The notes beneath the pieces were generated by a model that had not been told where the DNA came from, ran no database searches, and saw nothing but the letters and a program-made list of their open reading frames with translations. Both the position numbers and the translations under genes were made by a program. 64,000 nucleotides of DNA from HGM04593 sp045588345 (GTDB lineage: Bacteria; Bacteroidota; Bacteroidia; Bacteroidales; Bacteroidaceae): contig JAZNDZ010000109.1 in assembly GCA_045588345.1 (NCBI GenBank), forward strand, positions 62,001 through 126,000. Reading direction: 5' to 3'. Below, piece by piece: positions 17,026 through 25,104 of this stretch (positions are counted from its first letter, which is position 1; each line of letters begins with the position of its first letter).

Positions 17026-17058
17026 GTGGGTGACCCAAAAGTGAAATGGGTCACCCAC
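17026..17058 (+). other. 11-bp perfect hairpin at the head of repeat copy A
   Basis: GTGGGTGACCC (17026-17036) and GGGTCACCCAC (17048-17058) pair perfectly around an 11-nt loop. CCCAC at 17006-17010 can pair instead with GTGGG at 17026-17030, so two mutually exclusive folds are possible. It could also end GH130 transcription, although no strong T-run follows. Confidence 0.6.
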
Positions 17059-17185
17059 GTTTGTAGGGAGGTTTGATAAAAAGAGCTATTTTTAGGCTTG
17101 CGAAGCCCGAAAAAACGCAGTTTACTAAGCGTAAATGAGTATTTTTCGGTCAAGCGTAACAACAAAAGAGCCTTTTTAGTCAGCC
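17029..17185 (+). repeat. Structured intergenic repeat, copy A
   Basis: This ~157-bp element is shared with 32289-32434. It begins GGTGACCCAAAAG and ends CTTTTTAGTCAGCC, which are imperfect inverted ends. Inside, CCGAAAAA (17107-17114) pairs with TTTTTCGG (17142-17149) and encloses a loop containing TTTACTAAGCGTAAA, identical in both copies. The other copy has a different but equally perfect stem at the same place. It lies between the convergent GH130 and upp genes. It may be a non-coding RNA, a processed 3' element or a small hairpin-type mobile repeat; I do not recognise it. Confidence 0.7.
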
Positions 17186-17236
17186 TCTTTCTTTGTAAAA
17201 TGCCATCTTCTAAAGAATACCTTACGTTCAAACGCT

Positions 17237-17887
17237 TTATTCTTTCTCACCGAAACAGAGGTCACCGGCATCGCCAAGACCGGGAACAATATATGCATGC
17301 TCGTTGAGTATCGGGTCAATGGCTGCACAATAGAGAATTGTATCATCGGGGAAGTGCGAAATTGCATAATCAACAGCCTGCTGGCTGGCAATTACAGAGG
17401 CGAGAATAGTCTTTGTTGGGGTTCCCTTGGTGAGCAATGCCTGATATGAAAGATGTGCGCTGATGCCGGTGGCAAGCATTGGGTCTACAAGTATCAGGGT
17501 CTTCCCCTCAAGACGTGGGGATGCAAGATACTCCACTATTACGTCGAACTCATTCTCGGATGTATACTTGCGGTAGGCCGATACGAATGCATTGCCCGCA
17601 TGGTCAAAGTAGTTGTGGAAACCGGTATGCAGCGGCAAACCGGCGCGCAGGATTGTTCCCAGCACTACATTATCCACGGGCAAGGATTGCACAGCCTCGC
17701 TGTTAGGGGTTTGTATTGTAACATTCTCATAGGCAAGTTCCTTGCTTATCTCGTATGCCATTATCTCGCCAATACGTTCTATGTTGCGGCGGAAACGCAT
17801 GGAATCCTGCTGTACTGTCACATCGCGAATTTCGGCAATGAAACTGTTAAGGATTGAATTATTCTCGGAAAGGTTGACAATCTTCAT
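17237..17887 (-). CDS. upp: Uracil phosphoribosyltransferase
   Basis: This 216-residue cytosolic enzyme salvages uracil by converting uracil plus PRPP to UMP. It shows the family's LGTILRAGLPLH segment, the PRPP-binding motif LILVDPMLATG, the flexible-loop region with YRKY, and the uracil-binding C-terminal PGLGDAGD. Length is standard. A TATCTTCG -7 element precedes it (17912-17919). The gene is monocistronic and converges on the GH130 gene across the structured repeat. Confidence 0.95.
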   Translation of the reverse strand: MKIVNLSENNSILNSFIAEIRDVTVQQDSMRFRRNIERIGEIMAYEISKELAYENVTIQTPNSEAVQSLPVDNVVLGTILRAGLPLHTGFHNYFDHAGNAFVSAYRKYTSENEFDVIVEYLASPRLEGKTLILVDPMLATGISAHLSYQALLTKGTPTKTILASVIASQQAVDYAISHFPDDTILYCAAIDPILNEHAYIVPGLGDAGDLCFGEKE

Positions 17888-17911
17888 AGGTATTGTTTTA
17901 GTTTATCTATG

Positions 17912-17919
17912 CGAAGATA
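17912..17919 (-). promoter_or_regulatory. Candidate -7 element for upp
   Basis: The minus strand reads TATCTTCG about 25 nt before the upp ATG at 17887. It lies in the 430-bp AT-rich spacer that also carries the pckA promoter. Nothing else (no tRNA, no small ORF) is recognisable between 17920 and 18187. Confidence 0.5.
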
Positions 17920-18187
17920 CTAAATTAATATGTAATTACACCTTGTTAAGTATAATTTGCCGAAAAAAAACAATAATTCCACATTTTTACCAACCTTAAA
18001 CATTTTATCAGAAAGTTAAAGTTTTACAAAACAAAAGCAAAGGCAAAACACCACATTACATCTCAAATAGAAATAAAAAGCACAAAACAACAAACATAAA
18101 GCAATACAAAAACCAGCGTTTTTTTGACCTTTAAACGGTATTTCTTGCCTTTTTTACAGCAATTAAAGAAAAATTTCTTTAATTAAC

Positions 18188-18218
18188 TTGAGTTATTAAA
18201 TAAAAAAGCATATATTTG
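18188..18218 (+). promoter_or_regulatory. Promoter of pckA
   Basis: TTG (18188-18190) and TATATTTG (18211-18218) are 20 bp apart, a good Bacteroidota promoter. It leaves a ~95-nt leader in which CGGCAAG (18233-18239) can pair with CTTCGCCG, a possible small hairpin. Confidence 0.65.
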
Positions 18219-18317
18219 CACTTGGAGAATTTCGGCAAGTTCGGGCAACCCAGCTTCGCCGCTGTTCAAAAGTGATAAAAACTATAGAATATTAATTAAT
18301 AATTTATTTTTTTAATT

Positions 18318-19919
18318 ATGGCAACAATAGATCTTACCAAGTATGGTATCACCGGTGCTGTAGAGGTTCTTCACAACCCCTCTTACGATGTCCTCTTTGC
18401 AGAGGAGACAAAGCCCGGTCTTGAGGGTTTTGAGGTTGGTCAGGTTACAGAACTTGGCGCAGTAAATGTAATGACAGGTGTTTACACTGGCCGTTCACCC
18501 AAGGACAAGTTCATCGTTAAAGATGCTACATCTGAGAACACTGTATGGTGGACTTCCGAGGAGTACAAGAACGACAACAAGCCTGTAACAACAGAGGCTT
18601 GGAACGTTCTCAAGGAGATTGCTACTAAAGAACTTTCAAACAAGAGACTGTTCGTAGTTGACGCATTCTGCGGCGCTAACCCTGCAACACGCCTGAAGGT
18701 ACGTTTCATCATGGAGGTTGCATGGCAGGCTCACTTTGTTACCAATATGTTCATCCGTCCTACTGCTGAGGAGTTGGCAAACTTCGGTGAACCCGACTTC
18801 GTTGTATACAACGCGTCTAAGGCTTCAGTAAAGAACTACAAGGAACTTGGTTTGAATTCAGAGACTGCAGTTGTGTTCAACTTGACATCTAAGGAGCAGA
18901 TTATCCTCAACACATGGTATGGCGGTGAGATGAAGAAGGGTATGTTCTCAATGATGAACTACTACTTGCCACTCCAGGGTATCGCTTCAATGCACTGTTC
19001 AGCAAACACGAACGAGAAGGGCGAGACCGCTATCTTCTTCGGTTTGTCAGGTACAGGAAAGACTACCCTTTCTACCGACCCTAAGCGCATGCTTATCGGT
19101 GACGACGAGCACGGTTGGGACGATGATTCAGTATTCAACTTCGAGGGCGGTTGCTACGCAAAGGTTATCAACCTCGACAAGGAGAGCGAGCCAGACATCT
19201 TCAACGCAATCAAGCGCGATGCACTTCTTGAAAACGTTACTGTTGATGCAAACGGCAAGATTGACTTTGCAGACAAGAGCGTAACTGAGAATACACGTGT
19301 TTCTTACCCAATCAACCACATCAACAACATCAAGCCTGGTTCAATGGCAGCACCTGCCAAGAAGGTTATCTTCCTTTCAGCAGACGCATTCGGTGTATTG
19401 CCTCCGGTTTCTATCCTGAACCCAGAGCAGACTCAGTACTACTTCCTCAGCGGCTTCACCGCTAAGTTGGCTGGTACAGAGCGCGGTATCACTGAGCCTA
19501 CTCCAACATTCTCTGCTTGCTTCGGTGCAGCATTCTTGAGCCTCCACCCAACAAAGTACGGTGAGGAGCTCGTTAAGAAGATGGAGAAGAACGGTGCTAA
19601 GGCATACCTTGTAAACACAGGTTGGAACGGTACAGGCAAGCGTATCTCTATCAAGGATACACGCGGTATCATTGATGCTATCCTTGACGGTTCAATTGAT
19701 ACAGCTCCTACAAAGGTTATCCCACACTTCGACTTTGTTGTTCCAACAGCGTTGCCAGGTGTTGACCCTGCAATCCTTGACCCACGCGATACATACGCTG
19801 ACGCATCTCAGTGGGAAGAGAAAGCTATTGACTTGGCTGGCCGTTTCATCAAGAACTTCACCAAGTACACAGGCAATGAGGCCGGCAAGGCTCTTGTTGC
19901 AGCAGGTCCAAAGCTCTAA
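18318..19919 (+). CDS. pckA: Phosphoenolpyruvate carboxykinase (ATP)
   Basis: This 533-residue enzyme interconverts oxaloacetate plus ATP with PEP plus CO2. In anaerobic Bacteroidales it usually runs toward oxaloacetate, fixing CO2 on the route to succinate and propionate. Hallmarks are GVYTGRSPKDKF, the phosphate-binding loop GLSGTGKTTLS (about residues 242-252), the metal site GDDEHGWDD, NTGWNGTG and R-rich FSACFGAAF. Codon use is biased towards frequent codons, as expected of a very highly expressed gene. It has its own promoter and a strong terminator. Confidence 0.97.
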   Translation: MATIDLTKYGITGAVEVLHNPSYDVLFAEETKPGLEGFEVGQVTELGAVNVMTGVYTGRSPKDKFIVKDATSENTVWWTSEEYKNDNKPVTTEAWNVLKEIATKELSNKRLFVVDAFCGANPATRLKVRFIMEVAWQAHFVTNMFIRPTAEELANFGEPDFVVYNASKASVKNYKELGLNSETAVVFNLTSKEQIILNTWYGGEMKKGMFSMMNYYLPLQGIASMHCSANTNEKGETAIFFGLSGTGKTTLSTDPKRMLIGDDEHGWDDDSVFNFEGGCYAKVINLDKESEPDIFNAIKRDALLENVTVDANGKIDFADKSVTENTRVSYPINHINNIKPGSMAAPAKKVIFLSADAFGVLPPVSILNPEQTQYYFLSGFTAKLAGTERGITEPTPTFSACFGAAFLSLHPTKYGEELVKKMEKNGAKAYLVNTGWNGTGKRISIKDTRGIIDAILDGSIDTAPTKVIPHFDFVVPTALPGVDPAILDPRDTYADASQWEEKAIDLAGRFIKNFTKYTGNEAGKALVAAGPKL

Positions 19920-19943
19920 TGAGATACAGAACCTAACAATACG

Positions 19944-19975
19944 GCGTCTGCTCCTTTCGGGGCAGACGCTTTATT
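19944..19975 (+). terminator. Intrinsic terminator of pckA
   Basis: GCGTCTGCTCC pairs with GGGGCAGACGC (11 bp, one U-G) around a TTTC loop and is followed by TTTATT, 24 bp after the pckA stop. Confidence 0.85.
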
Positions 19976-20061
19976 ATGTTCCGAAGGATATATTTGAAGG
20001 ATTCGCAGCACACACCATGAAAAATATCAGACGAACTTGATATTTCCCGCCCGTTTGTGTC

Positions 20062-20069
20062 TATATTTG
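20062..20069 (+). promoter_or_regulatory. Candidate -7 element for the Pmp3-like gene
   Basis: TATATTTG lies 25 nt before the ATG of the 50-residue membrane protein. A TTG is present 22 bp upstream (20037-20039). Confidence 0.5.
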
Positions 20070-20094
20070 CAAAAAACAGAAAAGGATTAAAGAA

Positions 20095-20247
20095 ATGTCA
20101 CCAATAAGAGTCCTACTTGCCATTATATTCCCACCTTTAGCCGTTATAGACAACGGTTGCGGTTCATTTCTAATTGTGCTGATACTTACCAGTTTCGGTT
20201 GGGTTCCGGGAGTTATCGGTGCACTTTTAATACTGAAGAAAGATTAA
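20095..20247 (+). CDS. YqaE/Pmp3-family small membrane protein
   Basis: This 50-residue protein has two hydrophobic segments and the Pmp3/YqaE (UPF0057) pattern: LLAIIFPPLAVIDNGCGSFLIVLILTSFGWVPGVIGALLI is the usual 'LAi.lPPlaV...GcG..f.in.lLt.lGw.PG.iha'. The Pro-Pro in helix 1 and GW-PG before helix 2 are conserved in the family. Members are small inner-membrane proteins linked to ion homeostasis and stress. It ends with basic residues KKD and has its own TATATTTG promoter element. Function in Bacteroidota is not established. Confidence 0.82.
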   Translation: MSPIRVLLAIIFPPLAVIDNGCGSFLIVLILTSFGWVPGVIGALLILKKD

Positions 20248-20318
20248 TTTCAAACCATGCATTTAATTGCAGTTGCATCAACAGGCCCGTTTGCTCCATA
20301 TTCATATAATACAGTACC

Positions 20319-21491
20319 ATGCTCAACCAAGCAACAAAAGAGTTCATAAAAGCACATCGCAATAATGACCCGCGCGAACTCGCTCTCAAAGCGAAACGCT
20401 ACCCTGATGTTGATATGCGGGAAGCCGTAACCCAAATTGAAGGCTGGCAGACAGCCAGAGAGAAACTCCCGACATGGGCTGCGACAGAAGGAATTATCTA
20501 CCCCCCACGCATATCAATGGAGCAATGCTCAAGCGAAGCAACAGCACTCTACAAAGCATCAATAACAGCAGGTGAATCATTTGCCGACCTTACAGGAGGA
20601 TTCGGTATAGATTGCAGTTACATGGCACGCAGATTCAAACAGGCAACTTACATTGAACGTAATACGCTGCTATGCAGCATTGCAAAAGAGAATTTTGCTC
20701 TGTTGGGACTTGACCACATAAAGACAATAAACGCAAACAGCGAAGAGATTCTGCCAAACTTGCCACAACAAGGCTGGATATTCATTGACCCGGCACGGCG
20801 CGACAGTGCGGGACGCAAAGTCTTTGCCCTGAACGATTGCGAACCGGATATAACTTTGCTTGAAGAAATGCTGATACAAAAGGCCGACAAAGTAATGGTA
20901 AAATGCTCACCAATGCTTGACATTACCGCAGCCCGCAGAGAGTTGCACAGCATTGAGGCCATACATATTGTTGCCCTGAACAACGAATGCAAGGAACTTC
21001 TTTTTATACTGGGAAAGGAGCATTGCGATGAAATACCTGTTACCTGTGCCAACATACACAAAGGAACAACAGAGATTTTCCGCTTCACGACCGATGAAGA
21101 AGAAAACAGCACAACATCATATACCGACAGCATCGGCAAATACCTTTACGAGCCAAACGCAGCAGTACAGAAAAGCGGGTGTACACACACCTTGTCGCAG
21201 AGATTCAGTATGAGCAAATTACACCCAAACAGCCAACTATACACAGCAGATGCACTAACCAAGGAGTTCCCAGGCCGCATATTCTGTGTAGAAAAGGTAT
21301 CAGGTTTCTCTAAAAACGAAATAAAGGAGTTACAGGCAATGGGACAGGCAAATATAACTGTGCGCAATTTCCCCGAAAGCGTACAACAACTGCGAAAAAA
21401 ACTGAAACTTGCGGACGGAGGCGACAACTACATATTTGCAACGACGACAAATAGCGGAAGATTTCTTATACTATGCAAAAAAGTCAAATAA
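20319..21491 (+). CDS. SAM-dependent methyltransferase with THUMP-like C-terminal domain
   Basis: This 390-residue cytosolic protein has a helical N-terminus, then a Rossmann methyltransferase fold with motif I DLTGGFGID (residues 90-98), an acidic motif II (YIER), and a motif IV DPARR (157-161), which differs from the D/NPPY of N6-adenine or m2G enzymes. The C-terminal third (~300-390, RIFCVEKVSGFSKNEIK onwards) matches the THUMP-like domain found with such Bacteroidota enzymes. RNA base methylation is the likely role, but the target is not established. Its last 19 bp overlap the start of the DUF2752 gene, implying coupled translation. Confidence 0.82.
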   Translation: MLNQATKEFIKAHRNNDPRELALKAKRYPDVDMREAVTQIEGWQTAREKLPTWAATEGIIYPPRISMEQCSSEATALYKASITAGESFADLTGGFGIDCSYMARRFKQATYIERNTLLCSIAKENFALLGLDHIKTINANSEEILPNLPQQGWIFIDPARRDSAGRKVFALNDCEPDITLLEEMLIQKADKVMVKCSPMLDITAARRELHSIEAIHIVALNNECKELLFILGKEHCDEIPVTCANIHKGTTEIFRFTTDEEENSTTSYTDSIGKYLYEPNAAVQKSGCTHTLSQRFSMSKLHPNSQLYTADALTKEFPGRIFCVEKVSGFSKNEIKELQAMGQANITVRNFPESVQQLRKKLKLADGGDNYIFATTTNSGRFLILCKKVK

Positions 21492-21913
21492 GGAAACAGA
21501 TACGGCGTATGTGCCGAAGCAATATATTTGTATGCACGGCAATATACATAGCGATTTGCCTGTGGATTGCATCGGTATACGACAGCAATGGAACAGGAGG
21601 AATATATACCTGCCCGTTCCACACAGTTACAGGCATACCCTGCTGGGGGTGCGGAATAACACGGGGCCTGACAATATGCATTAAAGGCGACATCATAGAA
21701 GGATTGAAGATGAACCCCAACACAATCATTCCTTTGACGTTCATTGTGATGTATCCTATTGTGCTTGCAGTATGCTGTATCAAAAAGCAGGATTATGTAA
21801 CAATTATTTACCAAAGAGCAGACAGATACATAAAGGGAAGAAAGTACATTATTACAATTCTGCTATTTTTAGAAATAATCAATTGGATATATCTGATAAA
21901 AAAAGGTACTTGA
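21473..21913 (+). CDS. DUF2752 membrane protein
   Basis: This 146-residue protein has three hydrophobic segments (~residues 19-35, 84-102, 122-141). Its family motif is CPFHTVTGIPCWGCGITRG, with two closely spaced cysteine blocks just after the first helix. DUF2752 proteins usually read 'CPf...TGipCPgCGmTRa'; here Pro is replaced by Trp. Function is unknown. Neighbouring TM2-domain proteins are a frequent association in Bacteroidota, as here 150 bp downstream. The start overlaps the methyltransferase gene by 19 bp. Confidence 0.8.
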   Translation: MQKSQIRKQIRRMCRSNIFVCTAIYIAICLWIASVYDSNGTGGIYTCPFHTVTGIPCWGCGITRGLTICIKGDIIEGLKMNPNTIIPLTFIVMYPIVLAVCCIKKQDYVTIIYQRADRYIKGRKYIITILLFLEIINWIYLIKKGT

Positions 21914-22000
21914 CTTACAAGCCAATAAACTTTTTTTCAAAAAAACGCCTGTTGATAGAAAATAATTTAAAAAAATATTAATAAATCAAAAAATAAATAA

Positions 22001-22008
22001 TATATTTG
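22001..22008 (+). promoter_or_regulatory. Candidate -7 element for the TM2 gene
   Basis: TATATTTG lies 57 nt upstream of the TM2-protein ATG in very AT-rich DNA. It is an exact -7 consensus, but a -33 TTG at the right distance is missing. Confidence 0.5.
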
Positions 22009-22064
22009 TCCACATACACAAAGTATACATTTTTTATTTATTAATAATTTAAACAATTACAACT

Positions 22065-22400
22065 ATGGACGCACAGAAAGTTGACAACATTTTGATGACT
22101 TTGAAGGAGCAGGTACCTGCAGAGTGTATTGAGGATCTTCGCGGAAGACTTTTGCAAGCTGATGACGCAAAGGCTTCAGCAGTAGCAGCAGCAAGCCTCA
22201 AGAGCCCTATGACAGCATTGATTCTGTCTTTGTTCCTCGGCAGTTACGGTATTGACCGTTTCTATGCTGGCGACACAATCCCCGGTGTTATCAAATTGTT
22301 GACATTGGGATGCTGCGGTATCTGGACAATCGTTGACTGGTTCCTCATCATGAACATCGTAAGAAAGAAGAACTACGAGAAATTGGTAGAGATTCTCTAA
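22065..22400 (+). CDS. TM2 domain-containing membrane protein
   Basis: This 111-residue protein has a short soluble N-terminal part (~1-45) and a TM2 domain (~46-100). Helix one is ALILSLFLGSYGIDRFYAGD, then the PGVIKLLTLGCCGIWTIVDW hinge and second helix. The GxxGxDRFY and W-x-x-D-x-F motifs are diagnostic. TM2 proteins are small inner-membrane proteins of uncertain function, often encoded next to DUF2752 proteins. Codon choice looks like that of a well-expressed gene. It ends at a 48-bp palindrome shared with the convergent ygiQ gene. Confidence 0.85.
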   Translation: MDAQKVDNILMTLKEQVPAECIEDLRGRLLQADDAKASAVAAASLKSPMTALILSLFLGSYGIDRFYAGDTIPGVIKLLTLGCCGIWTIVDWFLIMNIVRKKNYEKLVEIL

Positions 22401-22413
22401 TCCAAAGAACAGA

Positions 22414-22461
22414 ATAAAGACAAAAGAACACCTGCAATTGCAGGTGTTCTTTTGTCTTTAT
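22414..22461. terminator. 48-bp perfect palindrome, bidirectional terminator
   Basis: Two exact 24-bp arms meet with no spacer at 22437/22438. The core ACCTGCAATTGCAGGT is flanked by AAAAGA and TCTTTT, so it terminates from either side. It overlaps the last four bases of the convergent ygiQ-like gene, including its stop codon. It shares CTGCAATTGCAG with the palindrome at 5555-5610. Confidence 0.8.
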
Positions 22462-24314
22462 AGCCCCAACTTCCTCAACAAATCAGTACGCCTCATACCC
22501 TTCAGCACACGGATTATCTCTTTCCGTTCTTCGGGCTTGTACCAGAAGAAGAACCTTCTCTGAGCCTCCTTGTCGCGCATTGAACGGGCAACATAAACCT
22601 TCTCACCGGTTTCGGGGTTTATTCCGGTATAGTACATTTCTGTAGCCATTGTCATTGGTGTCGGGGTGAAATCCTGTACCTGCTCGAGGTGGAAATTCAA
22701 CTGACGTGTCTCGGCAGCAAGTTCTGCCATGCTTTCAAGCGTGCTGCCCGGATGACTGCTTATGAAATATGGTATAATCTGTTGCTTGAGATTGTATTTG
22801 CTGTTTATGCGGTCAAATATCTGTTTGAACTCATAGAACTGCTTGAACGAAGGTTTGCGCATGAGTTTGAGTACAGCATCACTGGTATGCTCAGGAGCAA
22901 CCTTTAGCCTGCCACTGACATGGTTACGGATAAGTTCCTCGGTATAACGTGCTGTCACCGCATCACGCTCCTTATCGCCCGTCTTGTGAAGCAGCATATC
23001 ATACCTTACGCCACTGCCTATGAAACTTTTCTTTATACCGGGCATCGCATCTACCTTCTTATAGAGTTCAAGAAGCGCCGAGTGGTCGACATTCATATTA
23101 GGGCATATTTTGGGTTGGATGCACGAAGGACGGGAACATCTGCTGCACAAATCGCTGTTCTTCCCTTTCATCATATACATGTTTGCCGAAGGACCGCCAA
23201 GGTCGGACAGATAGCCCTTGAAATCTTCCATTTTTGAAATCGCCTCCACCTCGCGCAAAATACTGCTTTGACTGCGATTGACAATATTTTTCCCTTGATG
23301 AGCCGAAATTGTACAAAAGGCACACCCGCCAAAACACCCCCTGTGAATGTTTACGGAATGCTTTATCATATCATAAGCAGGGATGCGCTTTCCTTTGTAT
23401 TTTGGATGGGGAAGGCGCGTATAGGGAAGGTCGAAACTGTGGTCAAGCTGCTCTGTTGTCATTGTAGGGAACGGGGGATTTATTACAATAAACCCTTCTT
23501 CGGTCTCCTGCAACAGCCTCTTGGCATTCACTCTGTTTGACTCCTTCTCTATTGCCAGAAAGTTTGCCGCCTGTTTCTCTTTGCTCTTGAGACAATCCTC
23601 ATGCGAAGCCAGCAATTTGTCCGTCGCATCATCAATGGCAACCTCATCTTTGCCTGCTATGTAACCGGTTTGTCTTATGTTACAGCCCAACGACCTTGCA
23701 ACATCTGCCGTCATAAACTGCTCGCCTGATGCTGCAAGACTCTCTTTCATAGCCGATGCTATGGAGATGATTGGTAACTCACCCATTCCGTATACCAGAA
23801 TGTCGGCCTTGCTGTCGACAAGTATACTTTTACGTAAAGAATCCTGCCAGTAGTCATAATGTGTGAAACGACGCATGGATGCCTCAATGCCTCCAATGAC
23901 AACAGGCGCATCGGGATACAGTGTCTTTAGTATATTAGAGTATACTATTGTCGCATATTCCGGACGCATGCTGTGCTTTCCGTCAGGCGAGTAGGCATCC
24001 TCGCTGCGGAATCTCTTGGCTGCGGTGTATTTGTTTACCATGGAGTCCATGCAACCTGCCGAAATTCCAAAGAAAAGCCTGGGACGGCCCATTTTCTTGA
24101 AATCACGAAGGTCATCCTGCCAGTTAGGCTGTGGAACAATAGCCACACGCAAGCCCTCGGCCTCAAGCAGACGACCTATTACCGCTGCCCCGAAAGAGGG
24201 ATGGTCAACATAGGCATCGCCACTGAAAATGACGACATCCAACTCATCCCACCCCCGCTGTTCAGCCTCTTTGCGGGTTGTAGGCAACCAATCTGTAACC
24301 TTTCTATTGACCAT
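22458..24314 (-). CDS. YgiQ-family radical SAM protein
   Basis: This 618-residue protein (start chosen at 24314, MVNRKVTDWLPT) belongs to the YgiQ (UPF0313) family. The N-terminal part has a B12-binding-like fold with DVVIFSGDAYVDHPSFG and IGGIEASMRRF. The radical SAM core carries CFGGCAFC (Cys327, Cys331, Cys334), which binds a 4Fe-4S cluster, followed by ISAHQGK. The C-terminal DUF3362-like part includes 'QVQDFTPTPMT' and 'KVYVARSMRDKEAQRRFFFW'. The reaction is unknown. Its start overlaps the end of the preceding small gene by 11 bp, and it closes the porW-porX-tsaE cluster. Confidence 0.9.
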   Translation of the reverse strand: MVNRKVTDWLPTTRKEAEQRGWDELDVVIFSGDAYVDHPSFGAAVIGRLLEAEGLRVAIVPQPNWQDDLRDFKKMGRPRLFFGISAGCMDSMVNKYTAAKRFRSEDAYSPDGKHSMRPEYATIVYSNILKTLYPDAPVVIGGIEASMRRFTHYDYWQDSLRKSILVDSKADILVYGMGELPIISIASAMKESLAASGEQFMTADVARSLGCNIRQTGYIAGKDEVAIDDATDKLLASHEDCLKSKEKQAANFLAIEKESNRVNAKRLLQETEEGFIVINPPFPTMTTEQLDHSFDLPYTRLPHPKYKGKRIPAYDMIKHSVNIHRGCFGGCAFCTISAHQGKNIVNRSQSSILREVEAISKMEDFKGYLSDLGGPSANMYMMKGKNSDLCSRCSRPSCIQPKICPNMNVDHSALLELYKKVDAMPGIKKSFIGSGVRYDMLLHKTGDKERDAVTARYTEELIRNHVSGRLKVAPEHTSDAVLKLMRKPSFKQFYEFKQIFDRINSKYNLKQQIIPYFISSHPGSTLESMAELAAETRQLNFHLEQVQDFTPTPMTMATEMYYTGINPETGEKVYVARSMRDKEAQRRFFFWYKPEERKEIIRVLKGMRRTDLLRKLGL

Positions 24315-24633
24315 TATCCACAGCAGCGGCATTCTCTGCAGCAAGTTGCTGCACAAGCCAATCGTTATAACACTTCAGAAGATTGTTCAAGCCAAAGGCT
24401 TTCATGTCCTCGTGATAGAGAACCATACATAGTTCAAGCAAATCCTTTGAACCCATAACCTGAGAGGCTATCAATGAACGGACTGTAAGACGGAGTTTAT
24501 CAAGCGATTCTTCATTGACAATACCCATACTGTTCGCAACCCTGTCAAGCAGAGAGTATTTCCTGATTATCTGCAACTGAGTCTCAGTGACTTCTATTGT
24601 ACGTGTACCCGATGCGTTTGCGTTTATCTTCAT
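24304..24633 (-). CDS. Conserved-looking small helical protein, unknown function
   Basis: This 109-residue soluble protein has no signal peptide. It begins with a basic, Thr-rich strand (MKINANASGTRTIEVTETQ) and continues as amphipathic helices (QLQIIRKYSLLDRVANSMG, SLDKLRLTVRSLI, DLLELCMVLYHEDMKAFGLNN). I recognise no family. It is clearly coding: it fits tightly between tsaE (30 bp upstream) and the ygiQ-like gene (11-bp overlap). It may be a partner of either neighbour, but nothing in the sequence says so. Confidence 0.7.
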   Translation of the reverse strand: MKINANASGTRTIEVTETQLQIIRKYSLLDRVANSMGIVNEESLDKLRLTVRSLIASQVMGSKDLLELCMVLYHEDMKAFGLNNLLKCYNDWLVQQLAAENAAAVDNGQ

Positions 24634-24663
24634 ATATATTATCTGTTTTCTATTTCAAATAGT

Positions 24664-25095
24664 TTAGGCCGGAAACATTATATTTACCGTTCGCACGCCG
24701 TTTGCTTCCTCATTGACCAGAACCTTCACTGTTTCCTCGGGCAAAAGTTCCTCTACAAGTTCGGGCCACTCCATAAAACAGTATGCACCGCTGTAGAAAT
24801 ACTCCTCGTAACCCATATTATAGACCTCTTCCAAAGACTTTATACGATAGAAGTCAAAATGATAGATGATGTTCTGCTCCCTATCCTCATACTCATTCAC
24901 GATAGCGAATGTCGGCGAGTTTATGCTGTCCTCGACACCCATTTCCTCGCAGATACTCTTGATAAACGTGGTTTTACCGCTGCCCATCTTGCCATAGAAT
25001 GCGTAGATGCGCTCTTCGCCAAGCAACTCCACGAATTCGCGGGCCGCTTGCGGATAATCCCCTATACTGTTTATTGTTATGGTGTAGTTCCTCAT
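24664..25095 (-). CDS. tsaE: tRNA threonylcarbamoyladenosine biosynthesis ATPase TsaE
   Basis: This 143-residue P-loop ATPase works with TsaD and TsaB to attach threonylcarbamoyl to A37 of ANN-decoding tRNAs. Evidence is the Walker A motif YGKMGSGKTT (residues 34-43), SPTFAIVNEY, the HFDFYRI motif, GYEEYF and the acidic FMEWPE near residue 108. Length is normal. It sits 9 bp after porX, a pairing I recall as common in Bacteroidota. It is probably expressed from the same operon and has no known link to secretion. Confidence 0.93.
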   Translation of the reverse strand: MRNYTITINSIGDYPQAAREFVELLGEERIYAFYGKMGSGKTTFIKSICEEMGVEDSINSPTFAIVNEYEDREQNIIYHFDFYRIKSLEEVYNMGYEEYFYSGAYCFMEWPELVEELLPEETVKVLVNEEANGVRTVNIMFPA

Positions 25096-25104
25096 AAATA
25101 CCTG

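Noticed and set aside
16967..17237. Inverted ends of the intergenic repeat as an insertion sequence
   Set aside because: There is no transposase frame and no target-site duplication at either copy, so an autonomous element is not supported; a MITE remains open in the findings.
20257..20349. 30-codon frame beginning ATGCATTTAATTGC upstream of the methyltransferase
   Set aside because: It overlaps the start of the methyltransferase gene in another frame and encodes no recognisable signal or membrane segment.
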